Below are positions 7,246 to 17,500 of a stretch of DNA of 46,331 bases, in pieces. The notes under the pieces are model-generated. The model made no database searches and was not told where the DNA came from. It worked only from the letters and a program-made list of their open reading frames with translations. The stretch is from a virus: positions 1 to 46,331 of the IMG/VR virus record IMGVR_UViG_3300037520_000050; one strand, 5' to 3'. The position numbers and the translations under genes are program-made. Position 1 is the first letter of the stretch; each line of letters opens with the position of its first letter.

Positions 7246-8172
7246 ATGACTAATTTGACCATCTTTAAAAACCCTAACGCCGTAGCCGCATCGGCACTGC
7301 CACCATCGAAAATGGGTGCGCAGATTGCTTCGAGCATGGGCGGTTATAACCGCATCGCCACCAACACCAACGGTACGTTCAAGCGCATCGTAAATGGTGA
7401 GCAGGTCGGCAAAGCCATCCGTGGTGAGTTCAACGCCATCATCCTTGCTATGCTAGAGAAGCCAAGCCGCAGCTTCTACGCTAGTGACTACGACCCCGAC
7501 GCTAAGGGCACTGCACCTGACTGCTTCTCTAACCTAGGTGACAAGCCAGAGGCATCCGCCTCCAACCGTCAGGCGTCTAACTGTGCCAGCTGCCCTAAGA
7601 ACATAGATGGTTCGGGTAAGAACGGTAAGGGTAAAGCCTGTCGCTTCAGCCGCAAGGTCGCGTTGTTCTTAGACGGTGACGAGTCCGGCGACGTGTATCA
7701 GTTCAACATCCCAGCTAAGTCGCTATTCGGTAAGGGCACGGGCAACACCCTCCCGTTCGAGCAGTACTGCCGCCATCTAGTATCAAACGGTGCAGCGCCT
7801 GACCGCGTGGTAACCACGGTTGCATATAACCTCGACGCAGAGACTATGGAGCTTAACTTCACTGCTGACCGGTTTATCACCCCAGAAGAGCTGGAGCGCG
7901 TCACTGAGGCACAAGAGAACGCTGCCACGACGCGCCTGATTAGCTTCGACATCGTGAAGGCTGCTGCCGCAGAAGAACCTGCTAAGCTTGCAGCACAAGC
8001 CGAGCCGAAGGCGAAGAAGCCATCGTTCTTAGACGCTGATGACGAAGACGAAGAGGAAGAAGAACTTCCCGAGCCAGTAAAGCGTCCATCCAAGAAGGCC
8101 ACCGCTGAACCTACCGGCACTATTGCTGCTGTAGTAAGCCAGTGGGGCGACGACGAAGAAGACGACGACTAA
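7246..8172 (+). CDS. Single-strand DNA-binding-like protein with cysteine motif and acidic tail
   Basis: 308 residues from the ATG at 7246. I chose this over the GTG at 7234 because GAGAG lies five bases before the ATG and the GTG would overlap the previous stop. The centre has CFSNL, then SNCASCPKN and KACRFSRKV, a four-cysteine arrangement likely to bind zinc. The C-terminal third is disordered and rich in Ala, Pro and Lys, and ends in a run of Asp/Glu (WGDDEEDDD). An acidic tail after a compact DNA-binding domain is the hallmark of T4 gp32, T7 gp2.5 and bacterial SSB, where it binds partner proteins. The SSB role is an inference from this architecture and the replication context. Confidence 0.65.
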   Translation: MTNLTIFKNPNAVAASALPPSKMGAQIASSMGGYNRIATNTNGTFKRIVNGEQVGKAIRGEFNAIILAMLEKPSRSFYASDYDPDAKGTAPDCFSNLGDKPEASASNRQASNCASCPKNIDGSGKNGKGKACRFSRKVALFLDGDESGDVYQFNIPAKSLFGKGTGNTLPFEQYCRHLVSNGAAPDRVVTTVAYNLDAETMELNFTADRFITPEELERVTEAQENAATTRLISFDIVKAAAAEEPAKLAAQAEPKAKKPSFLDADDEDEEEEELPEPVKRPSKKATAEPTGTIAAVVSQWGDDEEDDD

Positions 8173-8414
8173 TGAGTAGCGGTTATAGCTTACGGATACA
8201 GGAGGCAAACGCCAAGGCAAGCAAACACAAGTTGGGTGTTCGCCTAGGTAGGCTCTGCATTGCGCAGGACATTCCTGTAGCCGTAGTCGCTAAGTGTACA
8301 GGCGTAACAAGGCAGACAGTATATAATTGGTTCTGCGGGACTTCGGTCCCGCAGGGCACTCCCGCCGCCCTTATAGCTGTATACATGGCAAGTCTGGAGA
8401 GTTCTGTCTCCTAA
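8172..8414 (+). CDS. XRE/Cro-like HTH regulator
   Basis: 80 residues from the ATG at 8172, which overlaps the preceding TAA by one base. Residues 20-65 form a Cro/XRE helix-turn-helix: LGRLCIAQDIPVAVVAKCTG, then VTRQTVYNWFCGTSVPQG. It is small and without a second domain, so it is probably a dimeric repressor or accessory regulator. A perfect 9-base-pair hairpin with a TTCG loop lies inside the coding sequence (8333-8354). A likely target is the palindrome at 6763-6777, untested. Confidence 0.75.
   Translation: MSSGYSLRIQEANAKASKHKLGVRLGRLCIAQDIPVAVVAKCTGVTRQTVYNWFCGTSVPQGTPAALIAVYMASLESSVS
8333..8354 (+). other. Perfect stem-loop with UUCG tetraloop inside the HTH gene
   Basis: CTGCGGGAC pairs perfectly with GTCCCGCAG around TTCG, giving a C(UUCG)G tetraloop hairpin of nine pairs, one of the most stable small RNA hairpins known. 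No U-run follows, so it is not an intrinsic terminator. It lies within codons for CGTSVPQ. It could protect a processed 3' end, pause ribosomes, or be a by-product of codon choice. Confidence 0.55.
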
Positions 8415-8477
8415 CGGAGCAGGGAGCATTTTCTTTTAGAAGTGGGCTTATGAGTTGCCCTATGGAGTAGTGTCTGC

Positions 8478-11312
8478 GTGGCGGAGGAATTTGACCTTTT
8501 ATCAGCGGTGCAGCCTCAAGAGGGTTGGTACGCTATCGTCGGGCTTAGCCCAGACAATAAACAGCAGGAGTTAGTAGAGACCCGCGAGGAAGCGGACGAA
8601 TGGGCAAAGACCTTCCTCAACCAAGGTAAGAACGTATTCTTTGGTGTAGCTAAGTACACAGACGGTAAGAGCCGCAAGAAAGAGAACGTGAAGGCGCTTA
8701 AGTCGCTCTGGCTCGACATAGACTGCGGACCAGAGAAGGATTACGATACACAGGACGAAGGCTTCACTGCTCTTCGTGCCTTCTGTAAGACCGTAGGTAT
8801 GCCCAAGCCTATCGTGGTTAACTCGGGGCGCGGTCTGCACGTATACTGGCCGCTAACTGAAGAAGTTACACGCGAAGAATGGGAGCCAGTGTGCGCACGG
8901 TTGAAAGAAGTCTGCGCCATCAAGGGGCTACGTGTAGATAACAGCTGCTTTGAGGCAGCGCGCATCCTGCGTATTCCCGGCACTTTTAACTTTAAGGGTG
9001 ATGACCCACTGCGCGTAGAGGTTCTGGTGGTCGGCAAGCCGACGTCCATGGTAGACATACGTGACATACTTGGCGTTAAAGAGACTAAGCCGTCGCCCCT
9101 AGGCGACCTTCCGGTGTTCGCACCTAGCCCGTTATCGAAAGTCATACAGGCTAGCATGGAGTCCAGCTTCGCCAAGATTATGAACCGTGGGGACAAAGGC
9201 TGCGCACAGCTTAACTCCTGTTACGAGGACCGCGAGCATATATCCGAGCCACGTTGGTTTTCGGCGTTATCAATCGCAAAGTTCTGTAAGGACCGTAATA
9301 GGGCGATACACAAGCTATCTGCAGACCATCCGGACTACGACCCTGACAAGGTTGAGCAGAAGATAGGACACATACTCGGGCCGCACACCTGCGCAGAGTT
9401 CGAGAAGAACAATCCCGGCGGATGCGGAAAGTGTCCACACGCTGGCAAGATACGCTCACCTATTACGCTAGGCAAAGAGCTGAAGGAGGCAACTCCGGAG
9501 GACAACGTAGTCATAGAAGAGACGAAGCTGGGGGCGATAAAGTTCCACATACCCGAGTTTCCCTTCCCCTACGTGCGTGGCAAGCATGGGGGCGTATGGC
9601 GCAAAGTTGCACCGAAGGACGAGGAAGAAGGCGTCGAAGACGTTGCGCTTGTGTATCCGTACGACATCTACGTGGCCAAGCGGATGGATGACCCTGTTGA
9701 GGGTGGCGTAGCCCTTATACGACTGCACACACCGCAGGACGGCGTCAAAGAGTTCACGGTGCACAATTCCAAGATGGCGGACGGCACCGAGCTGAAGAAG
9801 CTTCTCGCTTCTAAGCACGTGATGTTGAGTTCGAAGACCGACTACGCATATCTAGTCGATTACATAGTTAAATCAGTGGCACAGTTTTTTCATAACGAGA
9901 AGGTAGAGCAAATGCGAAATCAATTTGGATGGGTCGATAACGACAGTAAGTTTATCATTGGCGACCGTGAGATAAGTGCGGAGGGGACGTACCATAGTCC
10001 ACCATCTTCCGTTACCAAGGTAGTAGCGGAGCATATGACAGCTAAGGGCACACTGGATAAGTGGCGCGAAGTGTTCGACCTGTACGGACGTCCGGGCCTT
10101 GAGGGGCATGCGTTTGCAGCAGCCACCGCCTTCGGTGCGCCTCTCTTGCGCTTCTCCGGCCAGCGTGGGGCGATTATCAACGTGGTGCACCCTAAGTCGG
10201 GCACGGGTAAGACGACAGCCCTACAGATGGCTAACAGCGTGTATGGTGACCCTGTGGCGCTATGCGCAAAGAAGGACGACACGTTCAACTCGAAGGTGTT
10301 TAAGATAGGCGTGTTCTGCAACCTGCATATCAGCTTCGACGAAATGTCCAACACTGAACCTAAGCAGTTGAGTGAGCTTGCCTACCTGATTACACAGGGC
10401 ACCGGCAAGGACCGCATGAAGGCGTCCGCCAACGAGCTTCGGGCAAACCTGACGTCGTGGCAGACCATAGCACTGTGCTCGTCTAACCACTCGTTCTACG
10501 AGAAGCTGGAAATCAATAAGGGTTCGCCTGATGGTGAAACCATGCGCATCATCGAATACAGCATCGACTATTCTGACGCGATTGACATCGAGTATGGCAA
10601 GAAGATGTTCGACCACCAGCTGCTCGAGAACTACGGGCATGCAGGTGACATCTACGCACGGTACCTGATTACGCACTATGATGAGGTGAAGGCGCTCTAT
10701 GCTACGGTCCAACAGCGCATCGACACCAAGCTTAAGCTAACACAGCGTGAGCGTTTCTGGTCGGCAACAGCAGCTGCTAACATAACGGGCATCTACATTG
10801 CCCTGCATCTGGGCCTGTGTAACTGGGACATCGCTGCCATTTTCAAGTGGACGTGCAAGATGGTGCTCAACCTACGCAACACCATGACCCCACCACCTGA
10901 AGGCGACCAGCAGATACTGGGTGAGTTTATGAACGCCCGTCTCGGGAACATTCTTATCGTTAACGATGGGGTAGACCGTCGCAGCAAGATGGCGGAAGTA
11001 CCGGCGCTAGAACCAAAGCAAGAACTTATGATACGCTACGAGCCTGACACAGCTAAGGTGTACATAACTGCTAGCTCGTTCCGTGAGTATTGTGGTGCAC
11101 GTAACATTGCTTACCGCTCTACGATTAACGCTATGAAGGCCAAGGGCCTGTACCTCGACGCGGAAAACAAGCGTATGTCCAAGGGCATGAAAGTCAACAC
11201 GGTGCCAGTGCAGTCGCTAATCTTCGACGCTAACCACCCAGACTTCAGTGGCATTACGGACCTGTTTAATAACGTAGTGTCTGCCGCGAAGCCGGACTCC
11301 GACGAAGAGTGA
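8478..11312 (+). CDS. Primase-polymerase (AEP) fused to a DUF927-like helicase
   Basis: 944 residues from a GTG start; GGAG lies about 10 bases upstream. The N-terminal archaeo-eukaryotic primase domain shows SLWLDIDCG (Asp80, Asp82) and VVNSGRGLHVYW (His121), the metal and nucleotide-binding motifs of PrimPol enzymes. Residues about 285-330 hold a Cys-rich segment (HTCAEFEKNNPGGCGKCPH), probably zinc-binding. The C-terminal ATPase has Walker A HPKSGTGKTTAL (Lys578) and Walker B LHISFDEM (Asp621-Glu622). It would unwind DNA and make primers for PolA. No DnaB-type helicase is in the window, so this is the replicative helicase candidate. Confidence 0.88.
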   Translation: MAEEFDLLSAVQPQEGWYAIVGLSPDNKQQELVETREEADEWAKTFLNQGKNVFFGVAKYTDGKSRKKENVKALKSLWLDIDCGPEKDYDTQDEGFTALRAFCKTVGMPKPIVVNSGRGLHVYWPLTEEVTREEWEPVCARLKEVCAIKGLRVDNSCFEAARILRIPGTFNFKGDDPLRVEVLVVGKPTSMVDIRDILGVKETKPSPLGDLPVFAPSPLSKVIQASMESSFAKIMNRGDKGCAQLNSCYEDREHISEPRWFSALSIAKFCKDRNRAIHKLSADHPDYDPDKVEQKIGHILGPHTCAEFEKNNPGGCGKCPHAGKIRSPITLGKELKEATPEDNVVIEETKLGAIKFHIPEFPFPYVRGKHGGVWRKVAPKDEEEGVEDVALVYPYDIYVAKRMDDPVEGGVALIRLHTPQDGVKEFTVHNSKMADGTELKKLLASKHVMLSSKTDYAYLVDYIVKSVAQFFHNEKVEQMRNQFGWVDNDSKFIIGDREISAEGTYHSPPSSVTKVVAEHMTAKGTLDKWREVFDLYGRPGLEGHAFAAATAFGAPLLRFSGQRGAIINVVHPKSGTGKTTALQMANSVYGDPVALCAKKDDTFNSKVFKIGVFCNLHISFDEMSNTEPKQLSELAYLITQGTGKDRMKASANELRANLTSWQTIALCSSNHSFYEKLEINKGSPDGETMRIIEYSIDYSDAIDIEYGKKMFDHQLLENYGHAGDIYARYLITHYDEVKALYATVQQRIDTKLKLTQRERFWSATAAANITGIYIALHLGLCNWDIAAIFKWTCKMVLNLRNTMTPPPEGDQQILGEFMNARLGNILIVNDGVDRRSKMAEVPALEPKQELMIRYEPDTAKVYITASSFREYCGARNIAYRSTINAMKAKGLYLDAENKRMSKGMKVNTVPVQSLIFDANHPDFSGITDLFNNVVSAAKPDSDEE

Positions 11313-11509
11313 AGGTAGCTGGGGTCAGCTACGATATAAACTGGCGCGCCTTTACCAAGGGCGCGTCACTCTTTTTCCCGTGCCTAGACCCTAAAGCCGC
11401 CAAGCGCGAGATACGCCCTGTGCTACGCAGGCTGAAGCTAAAGGTAGTATATAGGAGCGTAATAGACCCTAAATCTGGTATTAGGGGTTTACGTATCTGG
11501 CGAATATGA
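11309..11509 (+). CDS. Small basic unknown protein
   Basis: 66 residues, starting at a GTG that overlaps the preceding stop by four bases (GTGA). It is basic and compact (KAAKREIRPVLRRLKLKVVY), ending in SGIRGLRIWRI. I recognise no family. It may bind nucleic acid or the primase-helicase to which it is coupled. It is the last gene of the rightward arm, 45 bases before the terminator stem. Confidence 0.6.
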   Translation: MKVAGVSYDINWRAFTKGASLFFPCLDPKAAKREIRPVLRRLKLKVVYRSVIDPKSGIRGLRIWRI

Positions 11510-11554
11510 CTATGCATGACACCGGAAGATGCTCCTTCCGTTTGGTTGATACTA

Positions 11555-11589
11555 CCCCCGCTGGCGCTACTCCCCGGCGGGGGTTTTTT
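11555..11589 (+). terminator. Intrinsic terminator of the early arm
   Basis: CCCCCGCTGG and CCGGCGGGGG form a ten-pair stem with one G-U pair and a nine-base loop, followed by TTTTTT at 11584-11589. It stops rightward transcription exactly where the leftward arm begins to end: the stop codon of the giant gene is at 11588-11590. On the other strand the hairpin has no U-run, so it should work mainly in one direction. Confidence 0.88.
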
Positions 11590-14500
11590 ATGGGCGGAAC
11601 ATCTCCGCCATGCCGATGTCTTTCCCAGCAGTCTTCTTCTCAAGCCGCATACCCTGCACAGTGCGCTCCCGAACATCTGCACGACCCTTGAGTGACCGCA
11701 TAATGCTCTCTTCGGTAATAATAAAGCTAGGGTCTGGATACGTGCGGTTGAATGGAATAATCTCGTCAGTGATAAACTCTTGCAGCTGTGCCTTAGAGGT
11801 AATCTCACCCTCACGTATCTTCCTATCCAAAGTGGATAGCAGCTGGGTTTTCTCCGCCTTTATCTTCTTATCGTTCTTACCACGTGTAATGTAATAGTCC
11901 TGCCACCGAGCAAGGCGCAGTGGGCGGAAGCCGGATATCGTGCGTAACGTATCGAGTGCGGAGATGTCGTCCTTGTCGATGATAACGTCGCCCTTACGGC
12001 TAACAACGCCTTCGGCTTCACCTTGCTCTGCAGCTACCCATGACCGGATAAACGCCGGGGCTACCTTCTTTATAGCACCGTACATGTCGCCTTCAGCGAA
12101 GTTATCCTTTGCGTTGAACATCTGAATTAGCATCTGCCCACCCGCCACGTTAGCCAGCGCTGTTTTTATTAGGGTATCCCCAGTAGAGTCGCCTGTAACC
12201 GCTTCGCGGAACCACATATTCTTGAGGTCAAGTGACGTACGGCTAGACAGTTCGGTGTTCGACAAAGCGCCAAGTGGACCGTGTATAAGAATGTCGGCCA
12301 TTGACACGTTGCCAACCATTGGCTCTCCGAACTTGTCCATTATCCATGCACGGAACATAATGTCGGAGTCGTATGCCACACGTGGGTCGAGGCCCATAAG
12401 CTTGCGTACGTCCTCATCGTCTTCTTCGTCAAAGCTCTCGGACAATGCCAGCGCCATAACAGAGTATAGGGGCATGCCTAAAAGACCGCCGAATACGCCA
12501 GCCATCATCAAGACGCCGCCTAGTTCCTTCATAGCACCTGCACGTGCCGCCTTTGCTTCTGGCGAAGCTCCGGGGTACAATCCACGTCCGATATCGCGCA
12601 TCGCCCCTACTAGGAACTTGGTCTGCAGGATGGGGTGCATCTTGAAGAGGAACAGGGCACGGGTTATGTCCTTCTTCATAATGTTAGACCGCTCCCAGTT
12701 GGAGTAGTCACCTAGTGTATCCCGCACTGTGTCTAGTGCAGTTGTAACGGCCTTATCGAAGACGAGGTCTTCGGCTTCGGGGCTAGGATTTTTAGCCTTT
12801 TCCGCATCGTACGCCAGCTCAAACGCCATGAAGTAGGCCGCTTGACGCGAGATGTTTTCCAAACCTTGGAACATTACGCCCATAGCCTTACCTGTGAGTG
12901 CAGCCGTCTCCACCGCTGTGCGCGCTACACCTGTACGGTGCCTCTTGGCCGTTTCACGCTCGTTCTGGATTAGGGTATCCTGCACGGTCTCAAGCACGTT
13001 GCGCTCCATACCCGCTGCCATAGCCTTACGTAAAAGTTTACCGCGAGGTGTGTCGGAGCTAACCAGCTTTGAACTGAGCATGTTTGGCATCAACACATCA
13101 AGTTGGTCGCCCGCACCGGCTAGACCAGTACGTGTAGTCTGTACCTTAGCTTTACCCAATGTGTCCCATATCCGCATGTACTTAAACCAAATCGCCGTAC
13201 CCTTAGCGACACCGTAATCACGCCACAGGCGCGGCACCACACGTATAGGTATCGAGGTAAGCTGCAGCATAGCTGTCGCTGGCGCTGTCAGGTAGTAGAA
13301 GTATGACGCACGGTTAAGGACGTTTATGAACGAACTCTGCGGGCTTGGGTTTATCTCGTCCTCTGCACGCGACTCAAGCTCGTCTATAACCGAGTTGTAT
13401 TTAGCCCGTAGGGTTGCATCGCGGTCAGATACGTTATCCCGTGCCTCCTCTATCTTTAGGCGAATGTCCCCGGCATAGGCCAACTTGCTTAGCTGGTTAG
13501 CATAGTTACTAGCTTGCGACGCAAACTGCTGCAGCAGGTCCTGCTGGAAGCCTACTACTTCTTGGGCGTGCATGAACCGGCGGCGCACCGACCGTTCCGG
13601 CGTAGATAGCAACCACGTCTGGTAGATGCTGTCCGTAAGGTCTTTGAAGCTCTCAGCGTTGATACCCTTGGTGCCCGCAAACTCCTCCTTTGCTGTTTTC
13701 ACTAGGTCGAATATCTTCTGCATCATCTGGTCGTCAGACTTTATATTCTCCCGCAGTTGAGAGATATCATTGCCTATGGTTATAACGCTGCTGTCCTCGG
13801 GGTTCACACCTAAGCGCTTAGCTATAGCTTTCTGTGCAGCTTGCATGTCCTTAGCGGAGTAGAACTGGTAGAACTCCCGCTCCCGTGTACCGTCTTTGGC
13901 CGCTGCTACACGCACATAATATTGACCTTCACGCATGAACGGGAAGTAGTCTTTAGTGAACAGGTCGGAGTTGAGGTCGTAGAATATATCCCCGCTCTTC
14001 TTAGCCTCGTCTGGGTTCATCACCTCGCGCATCATATCCGCACGTAGGTCGCGCAGGCGCTTAGCTTCTGCCTCACCGGCAATAGTAGAAATGCGACCGT
14101 CTAGTAGCGCCAGCTCTGCTTCGAACATGTCTTTGTAGTAGGCGCGTATCTCTTTATACAGCTTGTGGCCGTTCTTAATCTCGGCCAGCTCGTCCCACAG
14201 CTTATGCACGTCACGGATACGACGGGTAAGTTCTGCAATCTGGTCTGTCTGGGCACTCGTCTTCTGGCGGTCGATAGCAGTTTTAGATAGGTCCGCTAGC
14301 AGCTTGCGCATGTCGTCAGACCTTTTTACCTTGTCGCCCTTTACCCCCACTACTTCCTTACCCTGCATAGTCAGAGCCTTCATCTCGGCTATTATGCGGG
14401 CGGCTAGCGCCTTGTCGTTTGAGTTCTTCAATATGCGGGCTTCGATTTCCTTCATCGCAGGGTGGTTAGCCAGCGCTTCACCAGCAGACTTAAACTCGTC

Positions 14501-17500
14501 TGGAGAATATTCGTTTATACGGGCAGTGCTCATGGTCGTAGCCAGCACTTTGTCTTCGTCGGCCAGAAGAAACTCGTCCAGCTCGCGGCCTATATCCTCA
14601 GAGGCTTTGATAATGTTAGCCTTCATGGCAGTCATTTTCTGCACCAGCGTGTCAATCTCACGTATGGTAGGCAGGTCTGGACCAAACCAGTTTAAGATGC
14701 CGGACGTTGGTATAGTCTTTAGTATAGCCTTTAGCGTAGGTGGCCCCATGCCATCGGAGTTATCCTTGAACGCATTAAGGAAGGCGCTGAACGAACGTCC
14801 CTTCACAGCTTTCCCTACACCGTCAGCTATGCCGTTAGTGGACGTAGACTTTTTGGCACGCCGCAGACCATCGCTCATGGAGGCCGAGGTTTCTTCCAGC
14901 GCTTCCTTGTCTTTCTTGGTGGTCTTAGGCCGGGAGTATTTTGTAGCGCGTGGTGTGGTGGTATCCCACCCACTGATATACCGCATGCCCTTAACCAGCG
15001 TGCTTTCCTGTGGGCCGTTTACGACACGCTCGTGGCCTGCGGCCAGTATAGCTTCTACATCCGCATCGCTGATTGCTAGGTTGATACCCAGCTTACGTGC
15101 AAAGTTACGGATAATAGCCGCAATACGGCTAAGCATATTTGTCCGGATTTGTCCGGTCTCGGACATTTCAGCTAGGACTTCTTCTACTGCACGGGCGACC
15201 CGGTCAGTGTCTTTTGCATACGCCTCTGGGTTAGCAGCTAGCCACGCATCGGTTTGCGTCCGTATGTTACCGTTGCTTTTGTATAGCGCGGTCAAAGCGC
15301 CGTCTAGCTCGCCACGGAACAGCTTCTCAAGGCCAACGTGACCAAGGGCTTCATGGAACAGCACCGCCTTAGCACGCTCTACGGACTCAAGGTTGTCGGC
15401 AATCAGATACACTGTGCCATCAGGAGCCACGAAGCCTTCTGCATTAGTGGCGTTGTCCTGCATCACAGCCCGGCGTATCTTAGCGTCAGCTATGTCGTTA
15501 ACTGACTGTACCACTTCAACTACGGGTGGACCTTTCCACACCGACACGATAGCATCTACTGCTGCACGGACTTTGGATACGTCGGTCTTGGCTTGGCCCG
15601 GCTGCGTTTCACCCCTACGGTACTTCGACACACGGCTTTCAGCTAGGTCGATTTTGGCGTCGCGTAGCTCCTTTTGGTCACCTTCCAGCAACGCATCTTT
15701 AATACGTATCTTGGCACCAAGCTGCTCGTCCTTGCGCATCTCTGACATGGAACGTAGCCGCGACCGTATCGGGTTCAGCATGCGATTGTTTACGAGCTTA
15801 GCCAGCTTCTCGTTGGCGACCACCAACTCGGCTTCCGCTGCCTTGGCTTCAACGCCTGTGGTGTTGCGGAACTTGGACATTGCTGCCCGTGCTTCTTCTT
15901 CAGCCTTGGCGATGTTGTCCTGTGGGCGACCGAACTTGTCGTACGCAGCGGGACGCTCCAGCTGGCGGATAAGCTCTGTACGCTGGTTGTTGTCTATCTC
16001 GCCACGCTCACGCGCAGCATCAATCTCTGCAGTAAGCTCTTGCACCATCGACGTAGCCACAGTGGGCTTTGCGGAGTCCGTATCTGGTATAGCCGCAGCG
16101 GGAGCAACGTATGGCATGAGGTCCATAGCCTGCTCTTCGAAGTCCTTCAGGGTATCTGCGGCTGCAAACACCTCGCCGTCTGGACCGACAACCCTATATG
16201 GCTTCGGGCTAGTCTCATCAACCTGCACACTATACGCTTCGTTAGCAGGGTTAGCACGACGTATGGCGTCCTCAATGTTCTTTACGAACTGGGCCTTGTA
16301 CTGCTCGTCCTTGGCTGCACGCTCTTGCTGCAACCTATCAAACTCGTCGGCCTGTGCCTGACGCTCGGCTTCACGCTGCTCCGGTGCGAGCGCACCCTGC
16401 TCCAACTTGCGCTGCTGGATTTCCTCGAACTTGTCGAGGCGGTTTTCTTCCTGTGTAGGCAGTGCACCAAACAGACCTTCTTGACCTGCAGCTTCCACAG
16501 TGCTGGCACTGGGTGGGCGTCCCCTACGCGAGTATTTGATACCCGTGGGGGAAGCTGCTGCTGCGTTTAGGCGGTCAACGGCTTCCGCTTCGTCAATTCC
16601 GTATTTGTCAGCAAATGCACGGACGCCATCGTCGTTTTGCAGGGTAGCCTCAGCAAATGCTGGCGTAATAGTGGGCGCAGCGGAACGCGCAGGTGCAGCT
16701 TCTGCTTTTGGTGGGGGAGTATAGTCAAACCGACTAACGGCATTACGTATGCGGTCGATGGTATATTCAGGTTTATCCTTCTTACTGATGTCTAACCCTA
16801 GACCACGTGCAATCGCGTTTATCCTAGGCGTATTAAAAGGTACACCACCAGCATCAACTGCAGAGACAAGGTCAATAGCAGACTGCTCTATAGGAGATAG
16901 CTTACGGCGCTGTGGCGCAGCTTCTGCTTTTGGTGCAGCCTGCTCAGCAAACAACGGCTCAATAGTAGAAACTTCGTTACCAACAAACTGCGAGAACGCA
17001 GCCATGCGCTCGGGTGCAACAACCTTGTCGATGCCGGTGGTCTTCATGGCGTCAACGTATTGACGCGCTATGCTCTCTACGAGTGGTGCCGGTGCTACCT
17101 GCCCCTTATCAACAAACGCAGTGTACTCATCTATCTGAGTATTTATGTCTGGTATGGTGCTAGCAGGCTCGACTCCAGCAGCTTCAGCCTCGCGCATGCG
17201 CTGCACGACGGCTTCTTCTTCGATGTCCATCGGGGGCAATGTGGAAATGTCAGGGCCTTCGCCGACATCAATATCTTCTTGCGCTAGCCGTTCGGTACGT
17301 GCTTTTTCAAGTTCTGCAGCTTGCTTATCAATAGCGGCCTTCTGCGCCACCATGGTGTCTACGACCTGCTTGGCTTTCTCCAGCGGAAATCCACGCTTGA
17401 CGAACCTAGCTTCTGCCTCAGATATAGCTTTATCGTCTGCGTCTACTGGCAGGGCGTCAAGCTCTTGTGCAATCTCTTTCGTAAGTGCTTCGCGGTTTTC

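Noticed and set aside
11555-11589. Bidirectional terminator
   Set aside because: On the minus strand the hairpin is followed by TAGTATC rather than a U-run, so only the + direction is supported.
14163-15341. 392-codon open frame on the + strand, antisense to the giant gene
   Set aside because: It lies wholly within the 2313-residue gene and its translation is Ser/Arg/Ala-rich without domain pattern, typical of a shadow of a coding strand.
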